A DNA stretch of 61,548 nt from a virus: IMG/VR virus record IMGVR_UViG_3300009553_000025, positions 1-61,548 of that record. One strand, written 5' to 3'. This document shows positions 34,037 through 40,314 of the stretch, piece by piece (within the stretch, counting starts at the first letter, position 1; the number at the start of each line of letters is the position of its first letter). The translations under genes were made by a program, and so were the position numbers. The notes below the pieces were generated by a model. The model made no database searches and had not been told where the DNA came from. It was given only the letters and a program-made list of their open reading frames with translations.

Positions 34037-34546
34037 TTACAGTGAATACCTAGACCTATCGAGACGAAGCAAATCAACCTCCATCACCATGTTACCCGAA
34101 TTGTAGTTGCGCATAGGTTCGTGCTTAATGACTTTCCACCTGTAACCGTTACTGGTAGTAATTTCTTCTCCGTGAACTAGGTGGTTGGAGATAGCTAAGT
34201 GCATTCCTTCACCCAACACATCCGCAAACCGGACTATATTAGGAGCACTCATTAGCCCAACAATTTTAAGTGCGATTTCCCTTTCGCTTGGCTGCTTATC
34301 GAAGCTAAAGGAATAGAAAAGCGGGAAAATACGACCCACGTGATTATAGCCGTACGGGCTGTTGTAAAAAACCTCCTCTGCACGTCTAGCTATAAGCTGT
34401 TTGATCGTCAAATCCCCACAATCAGGGTGCATTTTCCAACCGCAGATGTAATTAACGGCGCAAAATCCGGGCGCTTGTCTGTTATTGAACGAGACTATGT
34501 AATTGTATTTGCTCGCGGATTCTTTCGGCTGTTCTTCGGCTTCCAT
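34037..34546 (-). CDS. hypothetical protein, tandem paralog B (169 aa)
   Basis: MEAEEQPKESASKYNYIVSF, then RQAPGFCAVNYICGW, IVRFADVLGEG and ITTSNGYRWKVIKHEPM, parallel to paralog A. The two genes are four bases apart. Mixed alpha/beta, no catalytic motif seen. May be part of the peptide-modification cluster or a separate early function. Confidence 0.65.
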   Translation of the reverse strand: MEAEEQPKESASKYNYIVSFNNRQAPGFCAVNYICGWKMHPDCGDLTIKQLIARRAEEVFYNSPYGYNHVGRIFPLFYSFSFDKQPSEREIALKIVGLMSAPNIVRFADVLGEGMHLAISNHLVHGEEITTSNGYRWKVIKHEPMRNYNSGNMVMEVDLLRLDRSRYSL

Positions 34547-34547
34547 A

Positions 34548-34886
34548 TCACGCTACCTCTCTTTCACTGTGAGCTAAAGCCGCGCCAATTGAACCCGTAC
34601 GTTGGCTCAGCAGACGACACACAGTGTACACAGAAAAGATGTGATCCTTGTGCTTGGCGTCGTGGAGCTTGTGGCACGCGTGAGCGCAGTACTTGATGTA
34701 AACGCCGTCATTGTTCCACATCTTGCCCGTACGAGGATTCATCTCGTCGTACACTTCCACGCACCGCGTTTTCTTGTCATCGGAAGGGATTACGTTCCCA
34801 TCTCGATCCAAGCGTACTTTGTTGCGGGGTGATACGACGGTAAACATAGCCCCAACTGGCACTTTATCGAAAGTGAATAGGTTCAC
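34548..34886 (-). CDS. hypothetical protein (112 aa)
   Basis: Begins MNLFTFDKVPVGAMFTVVSP with a beta-rich first half (VRLDRDGNVIPSDD) and a second half with three Cys and several His (YCAHACHKLHDAKHKDH) that may bind metal. Not recognised. Confidence 0.65.
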   Translation of the reverse strand: MNLFTFDKVPVGAMFTVVSPRNKVRLDRDGNVIPSDDKKTRCVEVYDEMNPRTGKMWNNDGVYIKYCAHACHKLHDAKHKDHIFSVYTVCRLLSQRTGSIGAALAHSEREVA

Positions 34887-34888
34887 GG

Positions 34889-35110
34889 TTACACCCCTTG
34901 TTTTTGTGGAAATTTGTCAAGCCATTTGCAGTTAGGTGGAATATGAGACACAGTTGAGGGAAATTCCAAATCGACAGGCACTTCACCAAGAACCTCACCA
35001 TAACCAGACGCGCCGCAGGTTTGGCACCAGAGGATAGATTCTCCGCTCGAAGTCTCACCGATATCTAGTATATTACATCCAGATTCATTGCTCATGTTCT
35101 GATTTTCCAC
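34889..35110 (-). CDS. small hypothetical protein with CxxC (73 aa)
   Basis: MENQNMSNESGCNILDIGET, then SILWCQTCGASGYGEV: a CxxC with a Gly-rich loop like half of a zinc ribbon, and a third and fourth Cys elsewhere (SGC, NCKW). Ends KQGV. Probably a small zinc-binding protein. Confidence 0.6.
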   Translation of the reverse strand: MENQNMSNESGCNILDIGETSSGESILWCQTCGASGYGEVLGEVPVDLEFPSTVSHIPPNCKWLDKFPQKQGV

Positions 35111-35233
35111 CTAACAGTTGATGATTCGAGCAAACAACGGAAGAAATACAACCGAATAGATAGGGCCTGTCGTGGGAAATATTCCGCACATTAGAAAGGA
35201 AAAACAGGCCCATACAACTAGGAAACGGATCAC
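35111..35233 (-). CDS. tiny membrane protein (40 aa)
   Basis: Start at GTG 35233 overlapping the TGA of the upstream gene. VIRFLVVWACFSFLMCGIFP and IYSVVFLPLFARIINC form one or two membrane helices. Longer frames upstream lie over another gene and were rejected. Confidence 0.5.
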   Translation of the reverse strand: MIRFLVVWACFSFLMCGIFPTTGPIYSVVFLPLFARIINC

Positions 35234-36036
35234 TTTTTGTGAGAGGCTAGAGCCCGTGAGGGCGATTCGCGTGTTAACGCGAGCCACTTTGTGCCTTTGC
35301 ACCCGAGTTCTTTTAGAACTTCGACCCCGATATCAGCGGCTTTACGTAATATGGACACACGGACTTCTGCGCTCCATGCTGCGCTTGCTGCGCTCCATGC
35401 TGCGCTCCTTGCTGCGCTTGCTGCGCTTGCTGCGCTCCATGCTGCGCTCTCTGCTGCGCTTGCTGCGCTCCATGCTGCGCTCTTTGCTGCGCTTGCTGCG
35501 CTCTCTGCTGCGCTTGCTGCGCTCCATGCTGCGCTTGCTGCGCTCTCTGCTGCGCTTGCTGCGCTCCATGCTGCGCTCTCTGCTGCGCTTGCTGCCGACA
35601 CCAAATCAATCGCTGCCTCACATGCAACAGCGGCAATTTCCAAGGCCTCTTTATGGCCCGGAATTACGGAAGCAACGGCACGAAGGGCAATCGGAAGAAT
35701 AACTTTAATCGTGCGGAGAACTACACCGGAAGCAAATGCTTTCTGGTCAATTTCGTTGCTGCCCAGCTGGGCAATAGCTATTTCTCGCAAGCCTTCGGCG
35801 CGAGCAGCATTAGACGGCCACGCCGCGTCATTAAGAGTTATTTTGTACCGCCGAACAGCTTCGCCGACGCAAACGGGATTATCGCCATGCGGCAGACCCA
35901 GCGCGTAACAAACGGCCGCTTCGACGCACATATTGCCCGGTTCGGGGATGCCTACGCCTGAGCAAAGACCGGCATCAACAACTTCGAGAACACGCTTGGC
36001 GTGCTTTTTGGTCAGAATAATAGGTTTTGCGTTCAT
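35230..36036 (-). CDS. protein with long Ser-Ala-Ala repeat (268 aa)
   Basis: The N-terminal 145 residues form a folded domain (HAKRVLEVVDAGLCSG, NMCVEAAVCYALGLPHGDNP, and a helical part). Residues about 145-220 are built of SAA units with Trp, Glu, Lys or Arg inserted (SAAWSAASAAESAAS). The C-terminus is ILRKAADIGVEVLKELG. Phage proteins with such Ser/Ala/Trp arrays are known but without function; the array should form a long helix. The DNA repeat behind it is listed separately. Confidence 0.7.
   Translation of the reverse strand: MNAKPIILTKKHAKRVLEVVDAGLCSGVGIPEPGNMCVEAAVCYALGLPHGDNPVCVGEAVRRYKITLNDAAWPSNAARAEGLREIAIAQLGSNEIDQKAFASGVVLRTIKVILPIALRAVASVIPGHKEALEIAAVACEAAIDLVSAASAAESAAWSAASAAESAASAAWSAASAAESAASAAKSAAWSAASAAESAAWSAASAASAARSAAWSAASAAWSAEVRVSILRKAADIGVEVLKELGCKGTKWLALTRESPSRALASHKK
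35371..35594 (-). repeat. tandem DNA repeat coding for the SAA array
   Basis: Units such as GCTGCGCTTGCTGCGCTCCAT and shorter 12-15 base variants alternate over about 220 bases on the plus strand, all multiples of three. This keeps several frames open, so frames on both strands here look coding but are shadows. Length variation by slippage is expected between isolates. Confidence 0.85.
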
Positions 36037-36356
36037 GCCGTTTTTACTCCAATCGCACCTTTGGTGCTCTCCAGTGTTAAAAGACCGGCCAAACGCCGGT
36101 GTCCGGTGATAACGTACGCCAAATCCGAAAGAGAGATAGCTTTAGCCACCCGCTTCTTCTGTTTGAAGAAAACCGAAACAAGCCCGTTCTTTACGGCTGA
36201 CGCGAAGCGAGAAGCACGGTGCGATTGCACATTGATCTCGTGAAAGTCCTCCGCCAATGTGTTGCGCTTGGCAACAGCCATCTGGTGAAAAGCACCTCGG
36301 TAGGTGCAACGCCCTTTAGGGCTGCTTTTGTGCTTTTTCTTGCGAAAGCGGGTCAT
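36033..36356 (-). CDS. basic hypothetical protein (107 aa)
   Basis: Starts at ATG 36356 overlapping the upstream stop (ATGA). MTRFRKKKHKSSPKGRCTYR, a strongly basic start, and later FFKQKKRVAKAISL and YVITGHRRLAGLLTLE. Likely binds nucleic acid or an acidic host protein. It ends at an ATGA overlap with the SAA-repeat gene. Confidence 0.6.
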   Translation of the reverse strand: MTRFRKKKHKSSPKGRCTYRGAFHQMAVAKRNTLAEDFHEINVQSHRASRFASAVKNGLVSVFFKQKKRVAKAISLSDLAYVITGHRRLAGLLTLESTKGAIGVKTA

Positions 36357-36718
36357 AGGTATTTCCCCCAACACGTGCAACACGAAGAAGTCGGTTCGTC
36401 CTCGATCACTTCACGGACTTTGATGATTTTTTCGCTGTTCGGCACAGCAAACTCACTCGCCTCAACGTAAGAATCGTATGCAGTTCCTCTGTGTCTGGTC
36501 GGGTAATACTTGATGAAGAATTCCCGAGGTTCCCGTGGCTTTACGCGGTAATCTAACATAGACCAATCCCACGCCGGATTATCGGCGTCAACCCAAGGGC
36601 CCGTACTTGATCTGCCGGGGCCCCTTTGAATTTCTTTTCCATCCGCCGCCGCTTGCATCACGGCAATCTGATATTTCAAACGAGCTTTGGGATCGTTGGT
36701 GGAGCACTTGTTACACAT
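36353..36718 (-). CDS. hypothetical protein (121 aa), first gene of second leftward block
   Basis: MCNKCSTNDPKARLKYQIAV, AADGKEIQRGPG, a WDWSMLDYRVKPREP segment as often seen in short phage proteins with a DYRVKP motif, and a Cys-rich tail (SSCCTCWGKYL). It follows a 480-base leader with promoter-like and hairpin elements and has GGAG eight bases before its ATG. Confidence 0.65.
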   Translation of the reverse strand: MCNKCSTNDPKARLKYQIAVMQAAADGKEIQRGPGRSSTGPWVDADNPAWDWSMLDYRVKPREPREFFIKYYPTRHRGTAYDSYVEASEFAVPNSEKIIKVREVIEDEPTSSCCTCWGKYL

Positions 36719-36734
36719 GATTTTTTCTCCGTAT

Positions 36735-36790
36735 GTGCCACTAGCGGCACGCCTAAGTCATCCTATCGGATGCCATCGCACTAGTCGTGC
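36735..36790 (-). other. string of three small hairpins in the leader of the 36718 gene
   Basis: On the plus strand: GTGCC-ACTAGC-GGCAC (36735-36750), CATCC-TATC-GGATG (36759-36772) and GCAC-TAGTC-GTGC (36778-36790). They lie directly upstream of the Shine-Dalgarno of the 36718 gene and would form in its mRNA leader. Possible roles are RNA stability, protein binding or translation control. Confidence 0.55.
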
Positions 36791-37137
36791 TCTCAGCCGC
36801 CGATTCCGAAATTTGGGCAAATTTTTTTAGCACAGGATAGACTGAGGCCTAACGCCGAGTATACAGAAACGGAAAAATCCACACCGATGATTGGGAGGGT
36901 ATTAGTAGAGATTGAGATTGAACGCCAGCGCCAGCCTTGGCACTAACGGGGCCCGGAGTGCTTTCCCCACCGTGGGCCTCGAAAACACGCTTTTTCGGTC
37001 GCGCCGCGCAAGCGGCATCACGTACGGGTTATAATTATACAGCGTGGATAAACAAAACACAGCTTACATTGCGTACAACTGTGCAAAATCTAGGGCAGAG
37101 CACATCCCATGTGCGTTGATCGGCGAAAGCCGAGCAT
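36791..37137. other. non-coding spacer with promoter-like elements
   Basis: About 350 bases without a convincing gene. On the minus strand TATAAT lies at 37034-37039 (preceded by TG) and TATACT at 36858-36863 (also preceded by TG). Both lack a clear TTGACA at the usual distance. A small CGGC-GAAA-GCCG hairpin lies near 37121-37133. The likely use is a promoter region for the second leftward block, right after a terminator. Confidence 0.45.
37034..37039 (-). promoter_or_regulatory. candidate leftward -10 element
   Basis: TATAAT on the minus strand in CTGTATAATTATAAC. It follows the intrinsic terminator at 37138-37173 and precedes the 36718 gene, so it is well placed. No good -35 hexamer is visible, so confidence is limited. 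Confidence 0.4.
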
Positions 37138-37173
37138 TAAAAAACCCGCTTAGCAAAAAGAGCCTAAGCGGGT
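37138..37173 (-). terminator. intrinsic terminator, leftward
   Basis: A perfect 10-bp stem ACCCGCTTAG / CTAAGCGGGT with a ten-base loop, followed on the minus strand by a run of six T. It ends the first leftward block (39.5-37.2 kb) and would have to be overcome for read-through into the next block. Confidence 0.85.
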
Positions 37174-37196
37174 GTTGGAGGAATCGAAAGGCGTAG

Positions 37197-37334
37197 CTAC
37201 CCGAGGGTAAACCACACAACAGCGAAAAGGTACAAAAGAGCAAGAGTCATTGCAGCAGCTACCAATGCGTGCAGGAACTCTTTCGGCGTTAGCCGCGCCG
37301 TAACATAGACAGGCGTTACACGGTACGTATTCAT
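37197..37334 (-). CDS. small one-TM protein (45 aa)
   Basis: MNTYRVTPVYVTARLTPKEF, then LHALVAAAMTLALLYLFAVV, a single membrane helix, ending VWFTLG. Its ATG overlaps the stop of the KTSC gene (ATGA). Last gene before the terminator. Confidence 0.6.
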   Translation of the reverse strand: MNTYRVTPVYVTARLTPKEFLHALVAAAMTLALLYLFAVVWFTLG

Positions 37335-37555
37335 TCTACTTTCTCCGCTCTATAAGAAGGGATAACTAACTTGTTGAGAGTTTTACCTATGCTAGTAGAG
37401 CCGCACAGGGCCTTGTACATGAGAAGCGATACTCCGAGGTAATCGTACACGTTCCCCGAGCGGCTAAACTTCACCCGCAGGCGTTTCGTGTCGTCATCAT
37501 ACCCAATAGCGGACACACTCGAAGAACGCACGGGATTAAGAGGAATATTGTTCAT
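37331..37555 (-). CDS. KTSC-domain protein
   Basis: A 74-aa protein. The KTSC pattern is visible: VRSSSVSAIGYDDDTKRLRV, KFSRSGNVYDYLGVS, YKALCGSTSIGKTLNKLVIP and a final YRAEK. These small domains often bind nucleic acid or occur fused to lysyl-tRNA synthetase; in phages the role is unknown. ATG start, overlapped by a possible small ORF upstream. Confidence 0.8.
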   Translation of the reverse strand: MNNIPLNPVRSSSVSAIGYDDDTKRLRVKFSRSGNVYDYLGVSLLMYKALCGSTSIGKTLNKLVIPSYRAEKVE

Positions 37556-37625
37556 TCTTTCTGCGCTCCTCCGCCAATATTTTGTCGAATAACTCGATTA
37601 TCGGTGTAATTTCATTGAGTACAAT
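37536..37625 (-). CDS. candidate 29-aa ORF with AUU start
   Basis: An open frame, MVLNEITPIIELFDKILAEE plus RRKNEQYSS, between the coiled-coil gene and the KTSC gene, overlapping each by about 20-28 bases. The only start is ATT 37625, with GGAG about 11 bases upstream. It resembles a real short helical protein and fits the pattern of unusual starts in this genome, but the evidence is thin. Confidence 0.3.
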   Translation of the reverse strand: MVLNEITPIIELFDKILAEERRKNEQYSS

Positions 37626-37912
37626 TGGGCTTTTCTCTCCGAAGCGGCCACGCCAAGATTTATTGCGGACTTGTCGCGCTTCAATTTCAGCGCGTAATTC
37701 GTCAGCAGCGTTTCACTTTCGCCCTTGAGCACGTCGCGTTCGGCTCGCAGGCGCTTTGCGGCGTCTTCTGTGTCTTCTCCATTGCCCGCATTACCCAATG
37801 CCTCGCGAATACGTACAGTTTGCTCCCTGAGTAATTCTTGCCCATTGCGCAACCGCTCGACCTCCTGAGCCAGCCCCATCGTCACAACTTCGTTGTTTTT
37901 GTGCTCGCTCAC
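37598..37912 (-). CDS. coiled-coil hypothetical protein (104 aa)
   Basis: Start at GTG 37912 (MSEHKNNEVVTMGLAQEVER) with GGGAG eight bases upstream; the longer in-frame start lies in the upstream gene. Almost entirely a charged helix (QELLREQTVRIREALG, AAKRLRAERDVLKGESETLL). Likely a coiled coil; function unknown. Confidence 0.65.
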   Translation of the reverse strand: MSEHKNNEVVTMGLAQEVERLRNGQELLREQTVRIREALGNAGNGEDTEDAAKRLRAERDVLKGESETLLTNYALKLKRDKSAINLGVAASERKAQLYSMKLHR

Positions 37913-37917
37913 TTTGA

Positions 37918-38103
37918 TTACTCCCACGGATCGATAGCAAAGATGTCCGGAAATCCCTCGTAGCTGTCGGCATCGTAATACTTTGCCTGTACAGCATCCG
38001 TACGACTCCTTTCGGGACCTTCAGTGCGCCGAAAGTTACCAATTACTACCGGGCATTCGTCCGGCACGTTCTCAAGAGCTTTTCTTAATTCCCCGACGTT
38101 CAT
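37918..38103 (-). CDS. small protein of the M-V-ELRK-L-VP type (61 aa)
   Basis: MNVGELRKALENVPDECPVV, the same N-terminus pattern as the 70-aa protein at 22994-23206. Then EGPERSRTDAVQAKYYDADS and IDPWE. The paralogs are 15 kb apart in different blocks. Function unknown. Confidence 0.65.
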   Translation of the reverse strand: MNVGELRKALENVPDECPVVIGNFRRTEGPERSRTDAVQAKYYDADSYEGFPDIFAIDPWE

Positions 38104-38107
38104 CTAA

Positions 38108-38509
38108 TTATTCCTCAATAATAGGTAAAGATGATTCAATCGTCAGCCAATAAGCGCCTGTCGGCACAGTCGCACTTCCGTGCTCGGCTCCCGTTGGACG
38201 CATAACGGGATCAAGATAAAGAGCGGCTCCGGACGGAACCGTGTACGCGATCTTGCGAGGATTCCGGAGCACACCACCAACGATTATTGGTTCCGTGCTG
38301 TACGCATGGACAACAAGACCCTCGGTGCCTACGATGCTCGGGCGGGCAATACGAGACCATTTACGCACGTGCCCGGGGGGAGTTACTAGATTGTCCACAA
38401 TAACCCCATCACCAGCAGAAGCTATCAAGCGGCTCGGGAAGCCCGATACGCCAACCAATAGCTTGTATGTATGCTTAGCACTCTGTGCGCTTGTCGCTGT
38501 GCTGTTCAT
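38108..38509 (-). CDS. beta-rich hypothetical protein (133 aa)
   Basis: Start at ATG 38509 (MNSTATSAQSAKHTYKLLVG); the frame extends further upstream across the palindrome and terminator and was trimmed. Small, beta-rich and Gly/Pro/Val-rich (SRLIASAGDGVIVDNL, IAYTVPSGAALYLDPVMRP). Reminiscent of small capsid-decorating or DUF-type phage proteins, but encoded early. Not recognised. Confidence 0.65.
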   Translation of the reverse strand: MNSTATSAQSAKHTYKLLVGVSGFPSRLIASAGDGVIVDNLVTPPGHVRKWSRIARPSIVGTEGLVVHAYSTEPIIVGGVLRNPRKIAYTVPSGAALYLDPVMRPTGAEHGSATVPTGAYWLTIESSLPIIEE

Positions 38510-38538
38510 ATCAGCCTGTGCTTTCCGCTTTAGCGGTG

Positions 38539-38552
38539 GTTGACTAGTCAAC
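38539..38552. promoter_or_regulatory. 14-bp perfect palindrome, operator-like (site 1)
   Basis: GTTGACTAGTCAAC. It differs from the palindrome at 39807-39820 only by symmetric changes at one position (G/A and C/T). It lies between the terminator at 38595 and the 38509 gene, where a transcription factor could act. Confidence 0.55.
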
Positions 38553-38594
38553 TTTTTTGTGGTAAAAAAACAACACAATGTATGCTGAACACGC

Positions 38595-38625
38595 AAAAAC
38601 CCCGCACTCTTAATTGAGTGCGGGG
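38595..38625 (-). terminator. intrinsic terminator, leftward, just after the first early gene
   Basis: Stem CCCCGCACTC / GAGTGCGGGG (10 bp) with a six-base loop, then five T on the minus strand. It lies 73 bases after the first early gene (38698-39495), so transcription could be capped there unless antiterminated. Confidence 0.85.
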
Positions 38626-38663
38626 ATTAAGAATCTGTTAAGACAGGCAATTTAGCTACTATT

Positions 38664-38690
38664 GCAGCCCCTAAAACCGCTAGGGGCTGC
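38664..38690. other. 10-bp hairpin next to the first early gene end
   Basis: GCAGCCCCTA / TAGGGGCTGC with a seven-base loop, perfect. No T-run follows on either strand, so it is not a classic terminator. It may protect the mRNA 3' end or serve with the terminator 40 bases further on. Confidence 0.55.
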
Positions 38691-38697
38691 TAACTAG

Positions 38698-39495
38698 CTA
38701 GTGCGTTCGGCCGTTGGCGGCCTGCGGCACGTCTTCCGCTTCGCTTTCGTTTCCCGCCTCATGCAAGGCCTGTTCTAGTTCATTCTCCGTTTCTGAGGCC
38801 GGACGATTGGCGATGATGAACTGGCCAGCCGTTGACGCCGTGAACTCCTGCGCCGCGTTGCGGCTCGCTTCCGTTTCGCCACCCGTGAACTTGCGCAGAT
38901 AGGCCGCGTTGACTTCCGCCGATACCTTGCGCAAGTCTTCGATGGAATCCGCCACTAGATTCATTGCGGTACGATGGCCTTCCTTTTCACCGAATACACG
39001 AACAAGGGAAGCGTGGAAGCCAATCAGCGCATCCAACGTCACGCGGTCGGGATTCTTGGCATCTTTCGCAATCTGACCCAGAACCTTTGATGCCGTATTG
39101 TTGGATACGTCCGTCAACCTCTCCGGAAGTTCAACGTCCGCATGCTTTGCTGCCGTCTTGAGGGTTTCCGTTCCCCAATACGCGCCAATCCGTGTCGCCA
39201 ATGAACGGTAATTCTTGACCGTCCCGCTTTGGCCCTTCGTTGGCCCCAAGCGATCATCGACCTGCGCCGCGATCATCCACGATTCAATCCCGGCGGCCAT
39301 GCCAATCGCGACAATGGCCAGCAGAGACTTGAACAGCTTACCAGCGGTTTCGCTCGATGCCACGCTGGATTTACCAACGCGGCTTTGTAGTTCCTTCGCC
39401 TCATCCAACGCCTTGTTGAACTCCGGCGAACCTTTGACCAGTGCCTTTTGCATTTCTACGGTGCGCGGATCAATTGTGACTTTGATAGCTTTCAT
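38698..39495 (-). CDS. first leftward early protein, one TM segment (265 aa)
   Basis: Start at ATG 39495 (MKAIKVTIDPRTVEMQKALV) with AGGGA eight bases upstream. Residues about 58-80 (LLAIVAIGMAAGIESWMIAA) form a hydrophobic helix. The rest is helical and charged with an acidic C-terminus. Codon use is more GC-rich than in most of the phage, like that of a recently gained or highly tuned gene. First gene of the early arm, so a host takeover role is plausible. Not recognised. Confidence 0.7.
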   Translation of the reverse strand: MKAIKVTIDPRTVEMQKALVKGSPEFNKALDEAKELQSRVGKSSVASSETAGKLFKSLLAIVAIGMAAGIESWMIAAQVDDRLGPTKGQSGTVKNYRSLATRIGAYWGTETLKTAAKHADVELPERLTDVSNNTASKVLGQIAKDAKNPDRVTLDALIGFHASLVRVFGEKEGHRTAMNLVADSIEDLRKVSAEVNAAYLRKFTGGETEASRNAAQEFTASTAGQFIIANRPASETENELEQALHEAGNESEAEDVPQAANGRTH

Positions 39496-39638
39496 GGTTT
39501 GTTTCCCTTTAATGTGACCGTGCCGGATAGCACGCAACAGCACCTAAACGCCACCTTAAAAGGGCTACGTTTCACAGGACTAAGCCGCGCGCCTGTGCAT
39601 ACGCTAGGCGCTGGTGCCTGCCATCCGACTAGATACAT
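39492..39638 (-). CDS. candidate small ORF in the early leader (48 aa)
   Basis: MYLVGWQAPAPSVCTGARLS onwards, with three Cys in a row (FRCCCVLSG), ending at an ATGA overlap with the first early gene. The junction supports it, but its ATG lies on the boxA element and there is no clear Shine-Dalgarno. It may be a leader peptide or chance. Confidence 0.3.
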   Translation of the reverse strand: MYLVGWQAPAPSVCTGARLSPVKRSPFKVAFRCCCVLSGTVTLKGNKP

Positions 39639-39662
39639 TGTTAAAGAGCAGCCCTTGCGGGC
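39638..39662 (-). promoter_or_regulatory. rrn-type antitermination site: hairpin followed by boxA
   Basis: On the minus strand the hairpin GCCC-GCAA-GGGC (GNRA loop) is followed directly by TGCTCTTTAACAA. The latter matches the boxA of proteobacterial ribosomal RNA operons over its whole length. The order hairpin then boxA is that of rrn leaders, while lambda nut sites have boxA first. It should be read into the RNA ahead of the first early gene and load NusB/NusE and partners. Confidence 0.75.
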
Positions 39663-39793
39663 AACGGCCTTAACGGCCTTCCTTACTTGCGCCCGAATCC
39701 CGTCACCGTGATCCACTGGGCCCGCTGGCTAGGGGCGGTTCGCTTGCCTAGCTCTAGTTGTACATCCTACACCTATCTGTAGTCCGTGCCAAG

Positions 39794-39820
39794 CCCCGCA
39801 AGCGGGGTTAACTAGTTAAC
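39794..39820. promoter_or_regulatory. stem-loop plus 14-bp palindrome, operator-like (site 2)
   Basis: CCCCGC-AA-GCGGGG (39794-39807) abuts the perfect palindrome GTTAACTAGTTAAC (39807-39820). The palindrome is the partner of the 38539-38552 site. Both sites flank the first early gene, so a regulator bound here could control the start of the early arm. Confidence 0.55.
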
Positions 39821-39858
39821 AAACTACAGATATTTCATACACTTATTCACTATACGAG

Positions 39859-39864
39859 ATTATA
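39859..39864 (-). promoter_or_regulatory. candidate leftward early promoter -10
   Basis: TATAAT on the minus strand in GTGTATAATCTCG, about 200 bases upstream of boxA and 360 of the first early ATG. The -35 region (around AGCTAC) is weak, and TG stands directly before the hexamer as in two other candidates of this phage. Confidence 0.45.
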
Positions 39865-39990
39865 CACTATCAAGCTGAATGGTAGCTGAACAGATATGTA
39901 CCCCGAGTTACGGGCAAGAATGATGCCAAGCGATCCAACGCACGCTACTTGGCACGGTCCTTGATGTATACATTTGTGCAACGCAACATA

Positions 39991-40020
39991 TTGATTTTGT
40001 TTACTAATCTACAATTATAA
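39991..40020 (+). promoter_or_regulatory. candidate rightward promoter
   Basis: TTGATT at 39991-39996, 18 bases, then TTATAA at 40015-40020 (or ATTATA with 17). It faces the HNH-like ORF and the late arm. Agreement with the sigma-70 consensus is moderate. Confidence 0.35.
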
Positions 40021-40028
40021 ATGTGCAA

Positions 40029-40109
40029 TTGTATACTTTAGCTGCGCAGTCTACGTCTAGGCTGTACACTTGTACCCTTGTATAAAAGAGTACTTGTATA
40101 CTTGTATAC
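40029..40109 (+). repeat. short direct repeats TTGTATAC
   Basis: TTGTATAC at 40029-40036, 40094-40101 and 40102-40109 (the last two adjacent), with variants TTGTACCC and TTGTATAA between them. They could be iterons, sites for a phage regulator or overlapping -10 elements. Confidence 0.45.
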
Positions 40110-40314
40110 CCGTCCCCGGGGGTACCAGCTTTGCTGCACTGCAGCGCGGGGGGCTCTGCCCCATCACTTACGAAATTTTAACCCAGACGGAATTAAAGAG
40201 GAAGAGCCCGAAGGGCGATGCAATCGAAGATTGCTATTTATTTCGAGCAATAGGGAACTAAATTGGAAAATAATTGTCTAATAATAGATTTGCCCTATTT
40301 TTGAGGAATTAAAT

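Larger units (their letters stand above)
39717..40314. other. non-coding divergent control region (possible origin)
   Basis: About 600 bases between the two arms with no convincing gene. It holds a stem-loop and palindrome (39794-39820), a leftward -10 (39859-39864), a rightward promoter candidate (39991-40020), several TTGTAT/TTGTAC motifs (40029-40109) and a GC-rich stretch near 40120-40160. AT-rich direct repeats next to divergent promoters are what one expects at a phage control region or origin. Its role is inferred from position. Confidence 0.5.

Noticed and set aside
35371-35594. CRISPR array
   Set aside because: The repeats are adjacent coding units without unique spacers. No cas gene is present.
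35172-35908. Long plus-strand frames (up to 205 aa) over the SAA repeat
   Set aside because: They arise because the DNA repeat unit has a length divisible by three and lacks stops in several frames. The minus-strand gene has folded parts outside the repeat and fits the operon.
40070-40281. Two short plus-strand frames (63 and 67 aa) in the control region
   Set aside because: They run through the repeat and AT-rich control sequence, overlap each other in different frames and lack Shine-Dalgarno sites and protein-like composition.
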